A stretch of 64,000 nt of DNA from CAG-791 sp963655255 (GCA_963655255.1 CAVKEB010000006.1:36000-99999), one strand, 5' to 3'. Positions 15,282 through 24,430 are shown, numbered from the stretch's first letter. Notes: generated from the sequence alone by a model not told the origin. Numbers and translations are program-made.

Positions 15282-16589
15282 ATGAAAAGACGAGTATTGG
15301 CAGTTGTGCTGGCAGCAATGACCGCAGCCAGTCTGGCAGCATGCGGAGGGTCTGGAAACGACCAGACCGCAGATCAGGCAGGAGCTTCGACGGAGCAGTC
15401 GGAGGCTTCGGCAGATCAGGCAGAGGCTTCGGGAGCACCGATCACGCTTTCCTTCTGGAATGGCTTTACCAGCGGTGACGGTGAGGTCCTTCAGCAGATC
15501 GTAGATGAGTTCAACGCATCCAACGACAAGAACATCACCATCGAGATGGATGCAATGCCGTGGGATTCCTTTAACGAGAAGCTTCCGGCAGCAATTACAG
15601 CGGGCAATGCACCGGATTTTGTTCTGTGCTCTTCCGGTTACTATCCGCCGTATGTCAGAGAGAACAGCTTCCAGGACGTTTCGGATTTCTATGAGATGGA
15701 CGGTGTCAATGCCGATGACTTCGAGGAGAACGTCAAGGATCTTCTGTATTATGACGGCAAGTGCATCGGCATTCCGATGCAGATGGTATCGCATTATTTC
15801 TACTGGGATAAGGATCTGTATGCGGAAGCGGGACTGGATGCCGAGAATGGTCCGTCCAGCTGGGAAGAGATTGTTGAGAATGCGAAGATCCTGACCGATA
15901 AGAGCAAGAACCAGTACGGCTTCAACGTAGATCCGGCCGACAACGTTGTTCTTCAGTATGCACTGTTCGCACAGGGCGGAGATCTCTGCAACGCAGATGA
16001 GACGGAGGCGACGCTGAATACGGATGCTGCAGTGACTGCCATTACTTCTCTGAAGGAGCTCTCCAATTATTCGCCGAAGGATATCGACGACAATACCTTC
16101 ATCAGCGGACAGCTGGGACAGTTCATCAACGGACCGTGGATCATCAACGGACTTCGCGAGAACGAGATCAACTTCGGCGTCAAGGCAGTTCCCGCTGCAG
16201 AAGGCAAGGAGCCGGGCGCAGTCGTTATTCCGGTAGGTTTCTCCATTCCGGTGACGACCTCGGAGGAGCACAAGCAGGCTGTCTATGAGTTTGTGAAGTA
16301 CTGGAACACCACGGAGAACTGCACACGCTGGACCCAGGAATGCGGAACTCCTGCATACCTGAAGTCTGCAGAAGAGAACTTCAAGGATGATCCGCTTACC
16401 AGCGCACTGTCCGTTCCGCTGCAGTATGGTCACGTTGCCTGCAAGAAGAATGGCGTCAGCAGCTTCAAGACGGATGTCCTTCAGCCGATGATGGAAACGG
16501 TCATCAACGACAATGCGGATATTCCGACAACGCTGGATAAGTACAACGCCATCCTTCAGGAGAAGCTCGATAAGGCGGCAGCACAGTAA
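15282..16589 (+). CDS. ABC transporter substrate-binding lipoprotein (CUT1 type)
   Basis: A 435-residue lipoprotein. Lys-Arg start and hydrophobic stretch end in the lipobox SLAAC (Cys about residue 24); a Gln/Ala/Ser/Glu linker follows. The mature part begins PITLSFWNGFTSGDGEVLQQ and contains GQLGQFINGPWIINGL, typical of family 1 sugar-binding proteins. GGAAGGAGAATC precedes ATG 15282; the longer open frame overlaps the upstream gene. It binds its ligand outside the cell and delivers it to the two permeases that follow. Ligand unknown; the peptidase neighbours leave open a non-sugar substrate. Confidence 0.88.
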   Translation: MKRRVLAVVLAAMTAASLAACGGSGNDQTADQAGASTEQSEASADQAEASGAPITLSFWNGFTSGDGEVLQQIVDEFNASNDKNITIEMDAMPWDSFNEKLPAAITAGNAPDFVLCSSGYYPPYVRENSFQDVSDFYEMDGVNADDFEENVKDLLYYDGKCIGIPMQMVSHYFYWDKDLYAEAGLDAENGPSSWEEIVENAKILTDKSKNQYGFNVDPADNVVLQYALFAQGGDLCNADETEATLNTDAAVTAITSLKELSNYSPKDIDDNTFISGQLGQFINGPWIINGLRENEINFGVKAVPAAEGKEPGAVVIPVGFSIPVTTSEEHKQAVYEFVKYWNTTENCTRWTQECGTPAYLKSAEENFKDDPLTSALSVPLQYGHVACKKNGVSSFKTDVLQPMMETVINDNADIPTTLDKYNAILQEKLDKAAAQ

Positions 16590-16636
16590 TTTATTCAGAA
16601 AAGAAACGCTTCCATCAGCGTTTCGGGAAATGATTT

Positions 16637-16670
16637 CGGCCAATGCCGTTGAAGGCAGCGGCATTGGCCG
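16637..16670 (+). repeat. Perfect hairpin between binding protein and permease genes
   Basis: CGGCCAATGCCG and CGGCATTGGCCG are perfectly complementary over 12 bp with a 10-base loop. A smaller hairpin GAAACGCT-TCCATC-AGCGTTTC (16603-16624) precedes it. No T run, so a barrier to 3' decay that would raise the binding protein over the permeases is more likely than full termination. Confidence 0.75.
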
Positions 16671-16688
16671 ACTATTTGAGGGACAGCC

Positions 16689-17591
16689 ATGGAAAGCAAA
16701 GTAAAGTTCAGCAAGCTGTTTGATAAGGATCATGTGGGATATTTCTTTATTCTTCCGTCCTTACTGATTATATTCATCTTTACCCTTGTGCCGCTGTTTG
16801 AAGCGTTTGGAATAGCGGCAACGGACATGAATATCTTTATGTCGAAATGGAATTTTACCGGAATGGAAAATTTCGTTCGCTCCTTTCAGGATGAACGTCT
16901 CCTGAATTCGTTTAAGAATACTGCAGTATTTGTTCTGTTCAATGTTCCGATTCAGATCGCGATTTCACTGGTTCTGGCCTTCTGGCTGTATCAGTCCAAC
17001 TGGTTTAGCAAATTCTGCCGGTCTGTATATTACATTCCGGTTTTATGTTCTTCCACCGCAGTCGGCATCATTTTCAATCTGATGCTGAATTCGACGGTCG
17101 GATATATTCCGTATATCATCAGCAAATTCACCGGGGAGCCGATTGCACTGTTTGCGGAGGAGAAGTATGCAATGGCAGTGATTATCTTCCTCTCCATCTG
17201 GAAGTCCTTCGGCAAGACGGTCATCATCCTGGTATCCGGAATCAATAACATTTCAGCCACTTATTTCGAGGCGTCCGAGATTGACGGCGCGAATAAGATT
17301 CAGCAGTTCTTCTATATCACAATCCCCAATCTTCTGCCGACGCTGAACTTTATTCTGCTGACCTCGATCATCGGTGCTTTCCAGGTCTTCGACATCGTCT
17401 ATGTGACGACGGGAGGCGGCCCGAACTTCACGACGGAAACGATTGTGCAGTACATTTACAATCGCGGCTTCTCCGCACCGTATGAGGTCGGATATGCATC
17501 CGCGATGGCTGTGGAACTGTTCATTATCATTGCCGTTATCATTCTGTTCTTCAAGGGCTTCATGGAACGGAAGATCGAGAAGACATTCTGA
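16689..17591 (+). CDS. ABC sugar permease (MalF/UgpA type)
   Basis: A 300-residue inner-membrane permease with six membrane segments. It has the EAA motif that docks the ATPase: YFEASEIDGANKIQQFFYITIP (about residues 194-215, the last part in cytoplasm), and the common late segment DIVYVTTGGGPNFTTETIVQ. It forms a heterodimer with the next gene's product. No ATPase gene lies in the cluster, so a shared ATPase (MsmX-like) encoded elsewhere must be used. GAGGGACAGCC is the ribosome binding site. Confidence 0.9.
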   Translation: MESKVKFSKLFDKDHVGYFFILPSLLIIFIFTLVPLFEAFGIAATDMNIFMSKWNFTGMENFVRSFQDERLLNSFKNTAVFVLFNVPIQIAISLVLAFWLYQSNWFSKFCRSVYYIPVLCSSTAVGIIFNLMLNSTVGYIPYIISKFTGEPIALFAEEKYAMAVIIFLSIWKSFGKTVIILVSGINNISATYFEASEIDGANKIQQFFYITIPNLLPTLNFILLTSIIGAFQVFDIVYVTTGGGPNFTTETIVQYIYNRGFSAPYEVGYASAMAVELFIIIAVIILFFKGFMERKIEKTF

Positions 17592-17602
17592 GGAGGTGCG
17601 CG

Positions 17603-18433
17603 ATGAGAAAAGAGAAAATCAATGCGTATCAGATTATAAGAACGATTGTCTGCATCCTGATACTGCTCGTAATTGTCTTTCCTTTTATCTGGATGATTCT
17701 GAGCACCTTCAAGCTTCAGAAGGATATCATCAAATGGCCGCCGAGCATCTGGCCGAAGGCATGGACCGTGCAGAATTACATCAAGGTGTTCAAGCGGATT
17801 CCGCTTGCTACATACATTCGCAATACCGTGATTTTTGCGGGCGGCGTTTCCATCTGCTCGGCACTACTGGATTCGCTGGCAGGCTACGCGTTTGCGAGAC
17901 TGAACTTTAAGGGCAAGAAGTGGCTGTTCAATCTGATCATTCTCACGATGCTGATTCCGTTCCAGATCATCATGATCCCGCTGTACATGGAACTGAATGA
18001 CATGCACCTTCTGAATACGTATTTCGGACTGATCATCACGAGAGCAACCTCGGCGTACGGCATATTCTTTATGTGCTCTTCGTACACCGGACTTCCGGAC
18101 AGCCTGGAGGAGGCGGCGCGAATCGACGGCCTGAACGAATTCGGTATTTTCGCCCGAATTATGTTCCCGCTGAACAAGCCGACCTTCATCACCTTCTTCA
18201 TCTTCTGCCTGACGTCGAACTGGAATGACCTGATTTATCCGTTGATGATGACGAATTCCACGAATATGAGAACGCTTCCTGCAGGACTTGCGATGTTCGT
18301 CGGCGAGGGAGTGCGCGAGACCGGGCCTGCACTGGCCGGAGCGCTGATTTCCATTCTGCCGCTGTTCGTTCTGTACTGCTTCGCACAGAAGTACTTTGTC
18401 GCAGGAATTGCGGTTTCAGGCATGAAGGAGTGA
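17603..18433 (+). CDS. ABC sugar permease (MalG/UgpE type)
   Basis: A 276-residue permease with six membrane segments, partner of the upstream permease. The EAA motif reads DSLEEAARIDGLNEFGIFARI (cytoplasmic loop, about residues 170-190). The C-terminus AQKYFVAGIAVSGMKE is the usual MalG-type end. GAGGAGGTGCGCG gives a strong ribosome binding site 11 bases after the previous stop. Confidence 0.9.
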   Translation: MRKEKINAYQIIRTIVCILILLVIVFPFIWMILSTFKLQKDIIKWPPSIWPKAWTVQNYIKVFKRIPLATYIRNTVIFAGGVSICSALLDSLAGYAFARLNFKGKKWLFNLIILTMLIPFQIIMIPLYMELNDMHLLNTYFGLIITRATSAYGIFFMCSSYTGLPDSLEEAARIDGLNEFGIFARIMFPLNKPTFITFFIFCLTSNWNDLIYPLMMTNSTNMRTLPAGLAMFVGEGVRETGPALAGALISILPLFVLYCFAQKYFVAGIAVSGMKE

Positions 18434-18490
18434 TCACGGCAGAAAATGCTGCGGTTTGCAGTGCAGACTGCCGGGAGAGGAGACGAAGAG

Positions 18491-19804
18491 ATGTTTGACA
18501 GAATTGGAGAGACCATTTCCGCAATGGTTGCGATTCCCACGGTAAGCGGAAAGGGAAATGAAGCGCAATATCATATGAAGGAATACCGCGAATGCCTTCG
18601 GCAGAACTTCCCGGAGCTGTTTGCGAATGTGGAGGTGATTCCGGTTGGAGAGGCTCTTCTGTGCCATCTGAAGGGAACCGGAGAGGAACAGGAGCTTCCC
18701 ATTCTGTTCAGCGGACACATGGATGTGGTACCGGCGGATCCTTCCGGCTGGTCGCATGGTCCTTTTTCCGGGGAGATCGAAGGGAACCGGGTCTGGGGCC
18801 GCGGCTCCCAGGATATGAAGGGACCGCACTGCGCGTTCCTTTCTGCAATCAATGAACTTCTGAAAGAGAAGTGGAGACCCCGGAGAGACCTTTGGATGTA
18901 CATGTCCTGTGACGAAGAGGTCGGAGGACAGACGACGGCGCTGGCGGCTGACATTCTGGAAGAGAAGAAGCTTCATTTTTCGGCGGTTTTCGACGAGGGC
19001 GGAACCATCTGCGAGAATTTCATGGGCCTCGTCGACGGAAAGGCGGCCATGATCGGCATCTCGGAAAAGGGGTCCCTCTGCTACAAGATTACGGCGAAGG
19101 GGCATGGCGGTCACGCGGCCAATCCGCCCAGGAATTCCGCCATTGTCCGTCTGGCGGAGTTCATTACGGAACTGGAGAACGGAAACTTCTTTATCCGGGA
19201 GATGAGTGACGGGAACCGGGCAATGCTCCGGGCAATGAGCCGGTATGCTGGTGGTGAACGGCAGAAAGAACTCCAGGCGGCAGCGGAGGATTCCGGAGAT
19301 TATGAGATTCTGCACCGCGTCTGTAAGGAATCCGATTCCATGCTGGGAGCTACGGCTGCGTTTACGATGATTTCCGGAGGAACGGCGTTCAATGTTATGC
19401 CCAAGGAAGCGGTTCTGACGGTGAATGCGCGTGTCACTGCCGTTCAGGGAAGAGAGCAGATTACGGAAATTCTGGAACAGTGCGCGAAGAAGCATGATCT
19501 TCTCTGCACGCTGGAGAGCGGGGAGGACGCCGCGCCGGAAGGAAATGAAGAAATGCCCGGCTATCTTCTGTGGAAGGAAAGCATTGAGAAGGTGTATCCG
19601 GGGCTTCCGATCATACCGTTTGTGCTGGGAGGCGGAACGGATTCCAAGCATTTCCTGAGACTGACCGATGAGGTGGTCCGGTTCTCGCCTTTGTATGCGG
19701 CGCCGGAACAGGGAAGAGGCGTTCATGGAGATGACGAATCGGTGTTCATTGACGCCATGAAGGATGCGGCCGTCTGCTACCTGGAACTGCTGAAAAAGCT
19801 TTAG
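18491..19804 (+). CDS. M20 family metallopeptidase
   Basis: A 437-residue zinc peptidase of the ArgE/DapE/ACY1 type. Metal-site motifs: LFSGHMDVVPADPSGW (first His and Asp), VWGRGSQDMKGPH (bridging Asp), SCDEEVGGQ (catalytic Glu). KGHGGHAANPPRNSA is the lid-domain His region, and VLGGGTDSKHF gives the last ligand. It hydrolyses an N-acyl or peptide bond of a small substrate. GGAGACGAAGAG before ATG 18491 sets the start; an upstream in-frame ATG (18446) has none. Together with the next M24 peptidase this suggests that the importer takes up a peptide-like or amino-acid conjugate. Confidence 0.85.
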   Translation: MFDRIGETISAMVAIPTVSGKGNEAQYHMKEYRECLRQNFPELFANVEVIPVGEALLCHLKGTGEEQELPILFSGHMDVVPADPSGWSHGPFSGEIEGNRVWGRGSQDMKGPHCAFLSAINELLKEKWRPRRDLWMYMSCDEEVGGQTTALAADILEEKKLHFSAVFDEGGTICENFMGLVDGKAAMIGISEKGSLCYKITAKGHGGHAANPPRNSAIVRLAEFITELENGNFFIREMSDGNRAMLRAMSRYAGGERQKELQAAAEDSGDYEILHRVCKESDSMLGATAAFTMISGGTAFNVMPKEAVLTVNARVTAVQGREQITEILEQCAKKHDLLCTLESGEDAAPEGNEEMPGYLLWKESIEKVYPGLPIIPFVLGGGTDSKHFLRLTDEVVRFSPLYAAPEQGRGVHGDDESVFIDAMKDAAVCYLELLKKL

Positions 19805-19914
19805 TCTGCGGCGGACGGGCGGTATGCCGGAAGGACATTCGGACAGGAGGTCTGCGGCTTTTGCTGGCCGGGGCAATCAAATGCGTGTCGGAAAGGCACC
19901 TGGAAAAGGAACAA

Positions 19915-19993
19915 GTTTGAACGTGACATCGATATGTAACGTTCAAACAGCAGCATCGGTGCTGACGCACCGGCTGCCTCAGAGAGGTATATT
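19915..19993 (+). repeat. Three-hairpin repeat, copy 2 (hairpin C deleted)
   Basis: Hairpin A GTTTGAACGTGACAT-CGAT-ATGTAACGTTCAAAC (19915-19948, one mismatch) and hairpin B (19950-19977) are present, but the sequence jumps from GGCTGCC to TCAGAGAGGTATATT. Hairpin C is missing exactly between two GCC triplets. The remaining tail still supplies GAGAGGT, the ribosome binding site of the gene at 19994. Confidence 0.9.
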
Positions 19994-21061
19994 ATGGATC
20001 ATATTCGTAAAATTCAAAATCACATGCCGGAAGGGATGCAGGCGGCGGTGTTTACTGATCCGGCGAACCGTTTCTGGCTGACCGGGATGCACTCTTCTGC
20101 GGGAGCCGTCGTGATCACCCGGAACCGCGCAAGGCTCCTGATTGATTTCCGCTATTATGAAGCAGCCTGCAGCAAGGTTCATAACTGCGAGGTCGTGGAA
20201 GAGAAGGATCGCTGCGCACAGATTTCGGAATTTCTGCAGGAAGAACAGATTTCGTCCGTGAGCATTCATACCGGCTACATGTCCATGGCGGAATATCAGG
20301 CGTTCTGCGGAAAGCTGACCGGAATCGAGGTGGACGCTTCGGAGCAGCTGGCGCGGCTTACGGATGAGCTGCGGGCGGACGAGGATGAAGAGGAAATTGC
20401 CTGCCACAGGAAGGCACAGGAGATCACGGATCACACGTTTGCACACATTCTGAATTACATCCGGCCGGGAGTGACCGAGACGGATATTTCACATGAAATC
20501 GGGTATACACTGACCAGGCTTGGCAGTGATGACAAGAATTTCAATTTCATCGTCGCATCCGGGCCGAACAGCTCCCTGCCGCACGGCTTTGCCGGGAACC
20601 GGATGATTCAGAACGGCGATTTCGTCACCATGGATTTCGGCGCGGTTTATCACGGATACCTTGCGGATATGACAAGAACCGTGGCGGTCGGGAAGATTTC
20701 CGATGAGCAGAAAAAGGTGTATGAGACCGTCTATGAGGCGCAGGAGCGCGCGTTTGCCATCATTCGTCCCGGCGTTGTGTGCTGCGAGGTTGACCGCGCG
20801 GCAAGAGACTATATTTACGGGGAAGGCTACCGGGGGTGCTTCTCTCACGGGCTCGGCCACAGTGTCGGAGTGGAGGTTCATGAGAATCCGCGCTTCAACG
20901 AGACCTGTACGGATCGTCTGCGCGCCAACACAGTGATCACGGTGGAACCCGGAATTTATCTCGCCGGAAGATTCGGTGTCCGGATTGAAGATATGATTGC
21001 CGTCCGGGAGGATGGATTTGAAGATCTCGCACACAGCCCAAGAGACCTGATTGTTCTGTAA
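19994..21061 (+). CDS. M24 family Xaa-Pro aminopeptidase
   Basis: A 355-residue protein with an N-terminal creatinase-like domain (1-125) and a C-terminal pita-bread metallopeptidase domain. Metal ligands: VTMDFGAVYHGYLADMTRT (two Asp), GLGHSVGVEVHENP (His), VTVEPGIYLAGRFG (Glu) and VRIEDM (Glu). It removes N-terminal residues before proline or cleaves dipeptides. It is translated from the ribosome binding site inside the three-hairpin repeat and follows the M20 gene, with no promoter visible between them, so it is probably part of the same operon. Confidence 0.88.
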   Translation: MDHIRKIQNHMPEGMQAAVFTDPANRFWLTGMHSSAGAVVITRNRARLLIDFRYYEAACSKVHNCEVVEEKDRCAQISEFLQEEQISSVSIHTGYMSMAEYQAFCGKLTGIEVDASEQLARLTDELRADEDEEEIACHRKAQEITDHTFAHILNYIRPGVTETDISHEIGYTLTRLGSDDKNFNFIVASGPNSSLPHGFAGNRMIQNGDFVTMDFGAVYHGYLADMTRTVAVGKISDEQKKVYETVYEAQERAFAIIRPGVVCCEVDRAARDYIYGEGYRGCFSHGLGHSVGVEVHENPRFNETCTDRLRANTVITVEPGIYLAGRFGVRIEDMIAVREDGFEDLAHSPRDLIVL

Positions 21062-21115
21062 GGCCGTGCATCCGGAACCTTTGCGGCGCTGTGACGGAAC
21101 CGGAAAACAACGATT

Positions 21116-21127
21116 GTGTGTTATAAT
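21116..21127 (+). promoter_or_regulatory. Extended -10 promoter before the GntR gene
   Basis: TGTGTGTTATAAT contains TG-T-TATAAT (TATAAT 21122-21127), an extended -10. No clear -35 is present. It would give the regulator gene its own start with a leader of about 130 bases. Confidence 0.5.
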
Positions 21128-21262
21128 ACCTTTGCCGAAGAAAATTATGGACCACGGCAATGGGAAAGATATTTTGATCAAAAGGCTGGCTGTTTTCTGT
21201 ATCTGCAGGATGGGACACAGGATAGGAGTTAGACCGACAGAAGGAAAGCGCAGGAAACAGAC

Positions 21263-21916
21263 ATGGAAGTGAAACAGTCGGCTTTTTGCCCGATGAAAAC
21301 GGATTCGCTGAAGGACAGAGTGCATGATCAGATTCTGGAGATGATCATCAAGAATGCATCTACCGAAGACATGGTCATGAATGAAAAGAGACTGGCCGAA
21401 CTGCTGGATGTCAGCAAGCTGACGGTTCGGGAAGCCCTGATCATGCTCTGCAGCGAGGGCGTTCTAAGGAGTATTCCCCGTTACGGATATCTGGTGATTC
21501 AGGTACAGGAGAGCGAGAGGCAGGAGGCGGTCTGGGTGAGAAAGCTTCTGGAGACAGAAGCGCTGAAATGCTCATTCCCATCATTGGGGAAGGAACAGAT
21601 GAGTGCGCTGGAGAATCAGATCCGGAGTGCCTCCGTTAAGAAGAACGTAGATGTCTGGAAGGTATGGGAGGACAACGAAGAGTTTCACCTTCTGCTGGCA
21701 TCCTTTGCGAACAACCGCGTCCTGAATGCCTGCCTGAAGAACTGTCTCGATATGCTGAAGCGGTTTTATGCGCAGAATTACTGGAAGAGCAGGAACACGC
21801 TGAACGCTTCGGTGGACGCAGGCTCTCACCAGGATATTTATGAGGAGCTTCTGGCGGGAAATCTGCAGAAGGGGCTGGAGCTTCTGGAGAGAGACATCGT
21901 CGGCGGCGGAATATGA
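21263..21916 (+). CDS. GntR/FadR-family transcription regulator
   Basis: A 217-residue regulator. The N-terminal winged helix (about 12-75) has DRVHDQILEMIIKN, MNEKRLAELLDVSKLTVREA and LRSIPRYGYLVIQV. The C-terminal FCD-type all-helical domain has EDNEEFHLLLASFANNRVLN with the metal-ligand Asp/His pattern. FadR-type regulators bind small carboxylates. It sits between the peptidase block and the desulfidase block; the same 26-bp motif occurs at promoters of both (14031, 22035), making it the natural candidate to bind there. Confidence 0.85.
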   Translation: MEVKQSAFCPMKTDSLKDRVHDQILEMIIKNASTEDMVMNEKRLAELLDVSKLTVREALIMLCSEGVLRSIPRYGYLVIQVQESERQEAVWVRKLLETEALKCSFPSLGKEQMSALENQIRSASVKKNVDVWKVWEDNEEFHLLLASFANNRVLNACLKNCLDMLKRFYAQNYWKSRNTLNASVDAGSHQDIYEELLAGNLQKGLELLERDIVGGGI

Positions 21917-22034
21917 ATAAATTCTGATGCCATCGGACAGGCCGCAGGGCAAAGGTCCGATGATCTGTTGGAGTAACCGGCTGGTTGAAACCGAAGGAAG
22001 GATGGATCCGGACGGTTGCTTTTTTTGAAAAAGC

Positions 22035-22060
22035 ACTGAACATAACAGAGAACATAACAA
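22035..22060 (+). promoter_or_regulatory. ACTGAACATA motif upstream of the desulfidase gene
   Basis: ACTGAACATAACAGAGAACATAACAA: two direct GAACATAACA half-sites 11 bases apart, almost the same as 14031-14056. A weak TTGCTT (22016) precedes it. Probable regulator site at the promoter of the cdsB-like gene. Confidence 0.6.
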
Positions 22061-22097
22061 TGCATGCTGCAGATCTTCCGCAGCAGGAGAGGAGCAT

Positions 22098-23387
22098 ATG
22101 GACAGAGCGGATCAAAGATATCAGGCGTACATCAGCATACTGCGGGAAGAACTGATTCCGGCCATGGGATGCACGGAACCGATTGCGATTGCATACTGTG
22201 CTGCACGGGCCAGAGAAATCCTGCAGGAACTGCCGGAGAAGGTTGTGGTAGGTGCCAGCGGCAGCATGATTAAGAATGTGAAGTCGGTGATCGTGCCGCA
22301 CACGGGACACCGGAAGGGAATTGAGGTTGCCGCAGCGGCGGGAATTGTGGCGGGACGGGCGGATCTCGGCCTGGAAGTGATCTCCAGAGTCAGTGAGAAG
22401 GAGTTGGAAGAGATCGGAACGTATGTGGCAGAAACGCCGATCACGGTACAGCACATCGACAACGGGCCGGTGTTTGATATCTGCATCACGGTGTCTGCGG
22501 GGGAACACTCCGCAATGGTCCGGATTGCCAATTATCATACCAACATTGTTCACGAGGAGAAGGATGGGAAGGTACTGCTGGACATTCCGGTCGAAGAGGA
22601 CGGTGAAGAAGGACTGACAGACCGGAGCTGCCTTACGATGGAGGGCATCTGGGATTTCATCCAGACCGTGGATGTGGACGAGATCCGGCCGATCCTGGAG
22701 CCTCAGGTGAAGATGAATATGGCGATTGCCAACGAAGGAATGCATGGCGATTACGGTGCGAACATCGGAAAGGTTATGGAGAAGCTGTACGGAGATGACG
22801 ATATCCGGATACGGGCAAGAGCCTATGCGGCAGCAGGATCGGATGCCCGGATGAATGGCTGTGAACTCCCGGTCGTCATCAATTCAGGAAGCGGGAATCA
22901 GGGAATCACGGCGTGCGTTCCGGTCGTGGTCTATGCCAGGAAGCTCTCCTGCACGGAAGAGAAAATGTACCGCGCACTGGCGCTGTCCAATCTGACGGCG
23001 ATTCATCAGAAGACGAGAATCGGACGGTTGTCCGCCTACTGCGGTGCGGTGAATGCCGGAGCCGGGGCCGGAGCCGGCATCGCCTACCTCTGCGGGGGCG
23101 GCTACGAAGAGATTATTCATACCGTGGTCAACGCGCTTGCGGTAGTATCGGGAATCGTGTGCGACGGGGCAAAGGCCTCCTGCGCGGCCAAGATCGCATC
23201 GGCGGTGGAAGCGGGAATCTTCGGATATGAAATGTACCGGAACGGCCAGGAGTTTCACGGCGGCGACGGAATTGTCACAAAAGGCGTAGAGGAAACCATT
23301 GCCAACGTGGGGAAGCTCGCCCATGACGGCATGAAAGAAACAAATGAGGAAATCATTAAAATTATGGTAGGAGGATCAAACAAATGA
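22098..23387 (+). CDS. L-cysteine desulfidase family protein (UPF0597/CyuA-like)
   Basis: A 429-residue protein of the serine dehydratase alpha-chain/CdsB family. The opening ILREELIPAMGCTEPIAIAY has the characteristic GCTEP cysteine. Further Cys and Gly-rich motifs are VINSGSGNQGITACVPV, SAYCGAVNAGAGAGAGIAYL and IVCDGAKASCAAKI, which carry the iron-sulfur cluster ligands. Known members degrade L-cysteine to pyruvate, sulfide and ammonia. Strong AGGAGAGGAGC ribosome binding site. Its stop overlaps the next start (ATGA). It fits a pathway that imports and hydrolyses a cysteine-containing conjugate, which is inference. Confidence 0.82.
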   Translation: MDRADQRYQAYISILREELIPAMGCTEPIAIAYCAARAREILQELPEKVVVGASGSMIKNVKSVIVPHTGHRKGIEVAAAAGIVAGRADLGLEVISRVSEKELEEIGTYVAETPITVQHIDNGPVFDICITVSAGEHSAMVRIANYHTNIVHEEKDGKVLLDIPVEEDGEEGLTDRSCLTMEGIWDFIQTVDVDEIRPILEPQVKMNMAIANEGMHGDYGANIGKVMEKLYGDDDIRIRARAYAAAGSDARMNGCELPVVINSGSGNQGITACVPVVVYARKLSCTEEKMYRALALSNLTAIHQKTRIGRLSAYCGAVNAGAGAGAGIAYLCGGGYEEIIHTVVNALAVVSGIVCDGAKASCAAKIASAVEAGIFGYEMYRNGQEFHGGDGIVTKGVEETIANVGKLAHDGMKETNEEIIKIMVGGSNK

Positions 23388-24361
23388 AGTATCGCAGCGT
23401 AGGAAAATCGGGACTGAAGGTAAGCACAATTGCACTGGGAAGCTGGATGACGCAGCTGACGAATCCGGAGCAGCTGGAAACCGCGGAGAAGACGATCCGT
23501 CTGGCCTATGAAAAGGGCGTGAACTTCTTCGACTGCGCCGATGCGTACAGCGGCGGTGAGGCGGAGAAATTCCTCGGCAGAGTGCTGCGTGATTATCCGC
23601 GCAGCTCCTATGTGGTGTCGAGTAAGGTGTTCTTCCCGACAGGCGAGGGGGTGAACGAACGGGGGCTTTCCAGAAAGCATATTTTTGAAAATGTGGACCG
23701 CTCGCTGCAGAATCTGGGGGTGGACTACATCGACCTGTATTACTGCCACCGCTTTGATACGACAACGCCTCTGGAGGAGACGCTTCGCGCGCTGAGCGAC
23801 CTGGTCGCACAGGGCAAGATCCTCTATTATGGCGTCAGTGAGGAATGGGGCGGCGCAAGGCTGGAAGAAGCGCAGAAGATCATTGAGGAGTATCACCTGT
23901 ATCCTCTGACCAGCGTTCAGCCGGAGTACAACATGATGGATCGCTACATTGAGCATGAGATCATGGGAATCTGCGAGAAGTACGGCTACGGCATTACGCC
24001 GTTCTCGCCTCTTGCGCAGGGACTCCTTACCGGCAAGTACAAAAAAGGACAGCCCTATCCGGAAGGATCCCGGGCAACCTTCCAGGCGGACCGCCAGATC
24101 AACAATCTGCTGACGGATGAGAATCTGGACAAGGTGGAGGCACTCTCGGAAATCGCAAACGAGCTTGGAATTAAAATGCCGGTGCTCGCGCTGGCATGGA
24201 TTCTCCGGAAGGACATTGTGAGCAGCGTGATTACCGGAGCCAGCAAAGCGTCGCAGCTGGAGAGCAATCTGGAGGCAGCGGACGTGGAGCTGACACCGGA
24301 TGTTCTCCGTAGAATCGATGACATTCTCGGTTTTGTGCCGTTTGAACGTCACGTAGGATAA
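23384..24361 (+). CDS. Aldo/keto reductase (Kv-beta/YghZ-like)
   Basis: A 325-residue TIM-barrel NADPH oxidoreductase. The tetrad is visible: FFDCADAYSGGEAEKFLG (Asp and Tyr), SSKVFFPTGEG (Lys), YYCHRFDTTTPLEET (His). NADPH-binding tail: ITGASKASQLESNLEA. Substrate not predictable; the family reduces aldehydes and ketones. It is translationally coupled to the desulfidase through a four-base overlap and ends at a strong terminator. Confidence 0.88.
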   Translation: MKYRSVGKSGLKVSTIALGSWMTQLTNPEQLETAEKTIRLAYEKGVNFFDCADAYSGGEAEKFLGRVLRDYPRSSYVVSSKVFFPTGEGVNERGLSRKHIFENVDRSLQNLGVDYIDLYYCHRFDTTTPLEETLRALSDLVAQGKILYYGVSEEWGGARLEEAQKIIEEYHLYPLTSVQPEYNMMDRYIEHEIMGICEKYGYGITPFSPLAQGLLTGKYKKGQPYPEGSRATFQADRQINNLLTDENLDKVEALSEIANELGIKMPVLALAWILRKDIVSSVITGASKASQLESNLEAADVELTPDVLRRIDDILGFVPFERHVG

Positions 24362-24390
24362 AAATTTTACATAAGAATCACCTTGCATCA

Positions 24391-24430
24391 GGGCCGCACC
24401 GGCGTTTTCAAAATGCCGGTGCGGCCCTTT
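24391..24430 (+). terminator. Terminator of the catabolic block
   Basis: GGGCCGCACCGGC-GTTTTCAAAAT-GCCGGTGCGGCCC followed by TTT: a 13-bp perfect stem 30 bases after the aldo/keto reductase stop. Confidence 0.9.
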
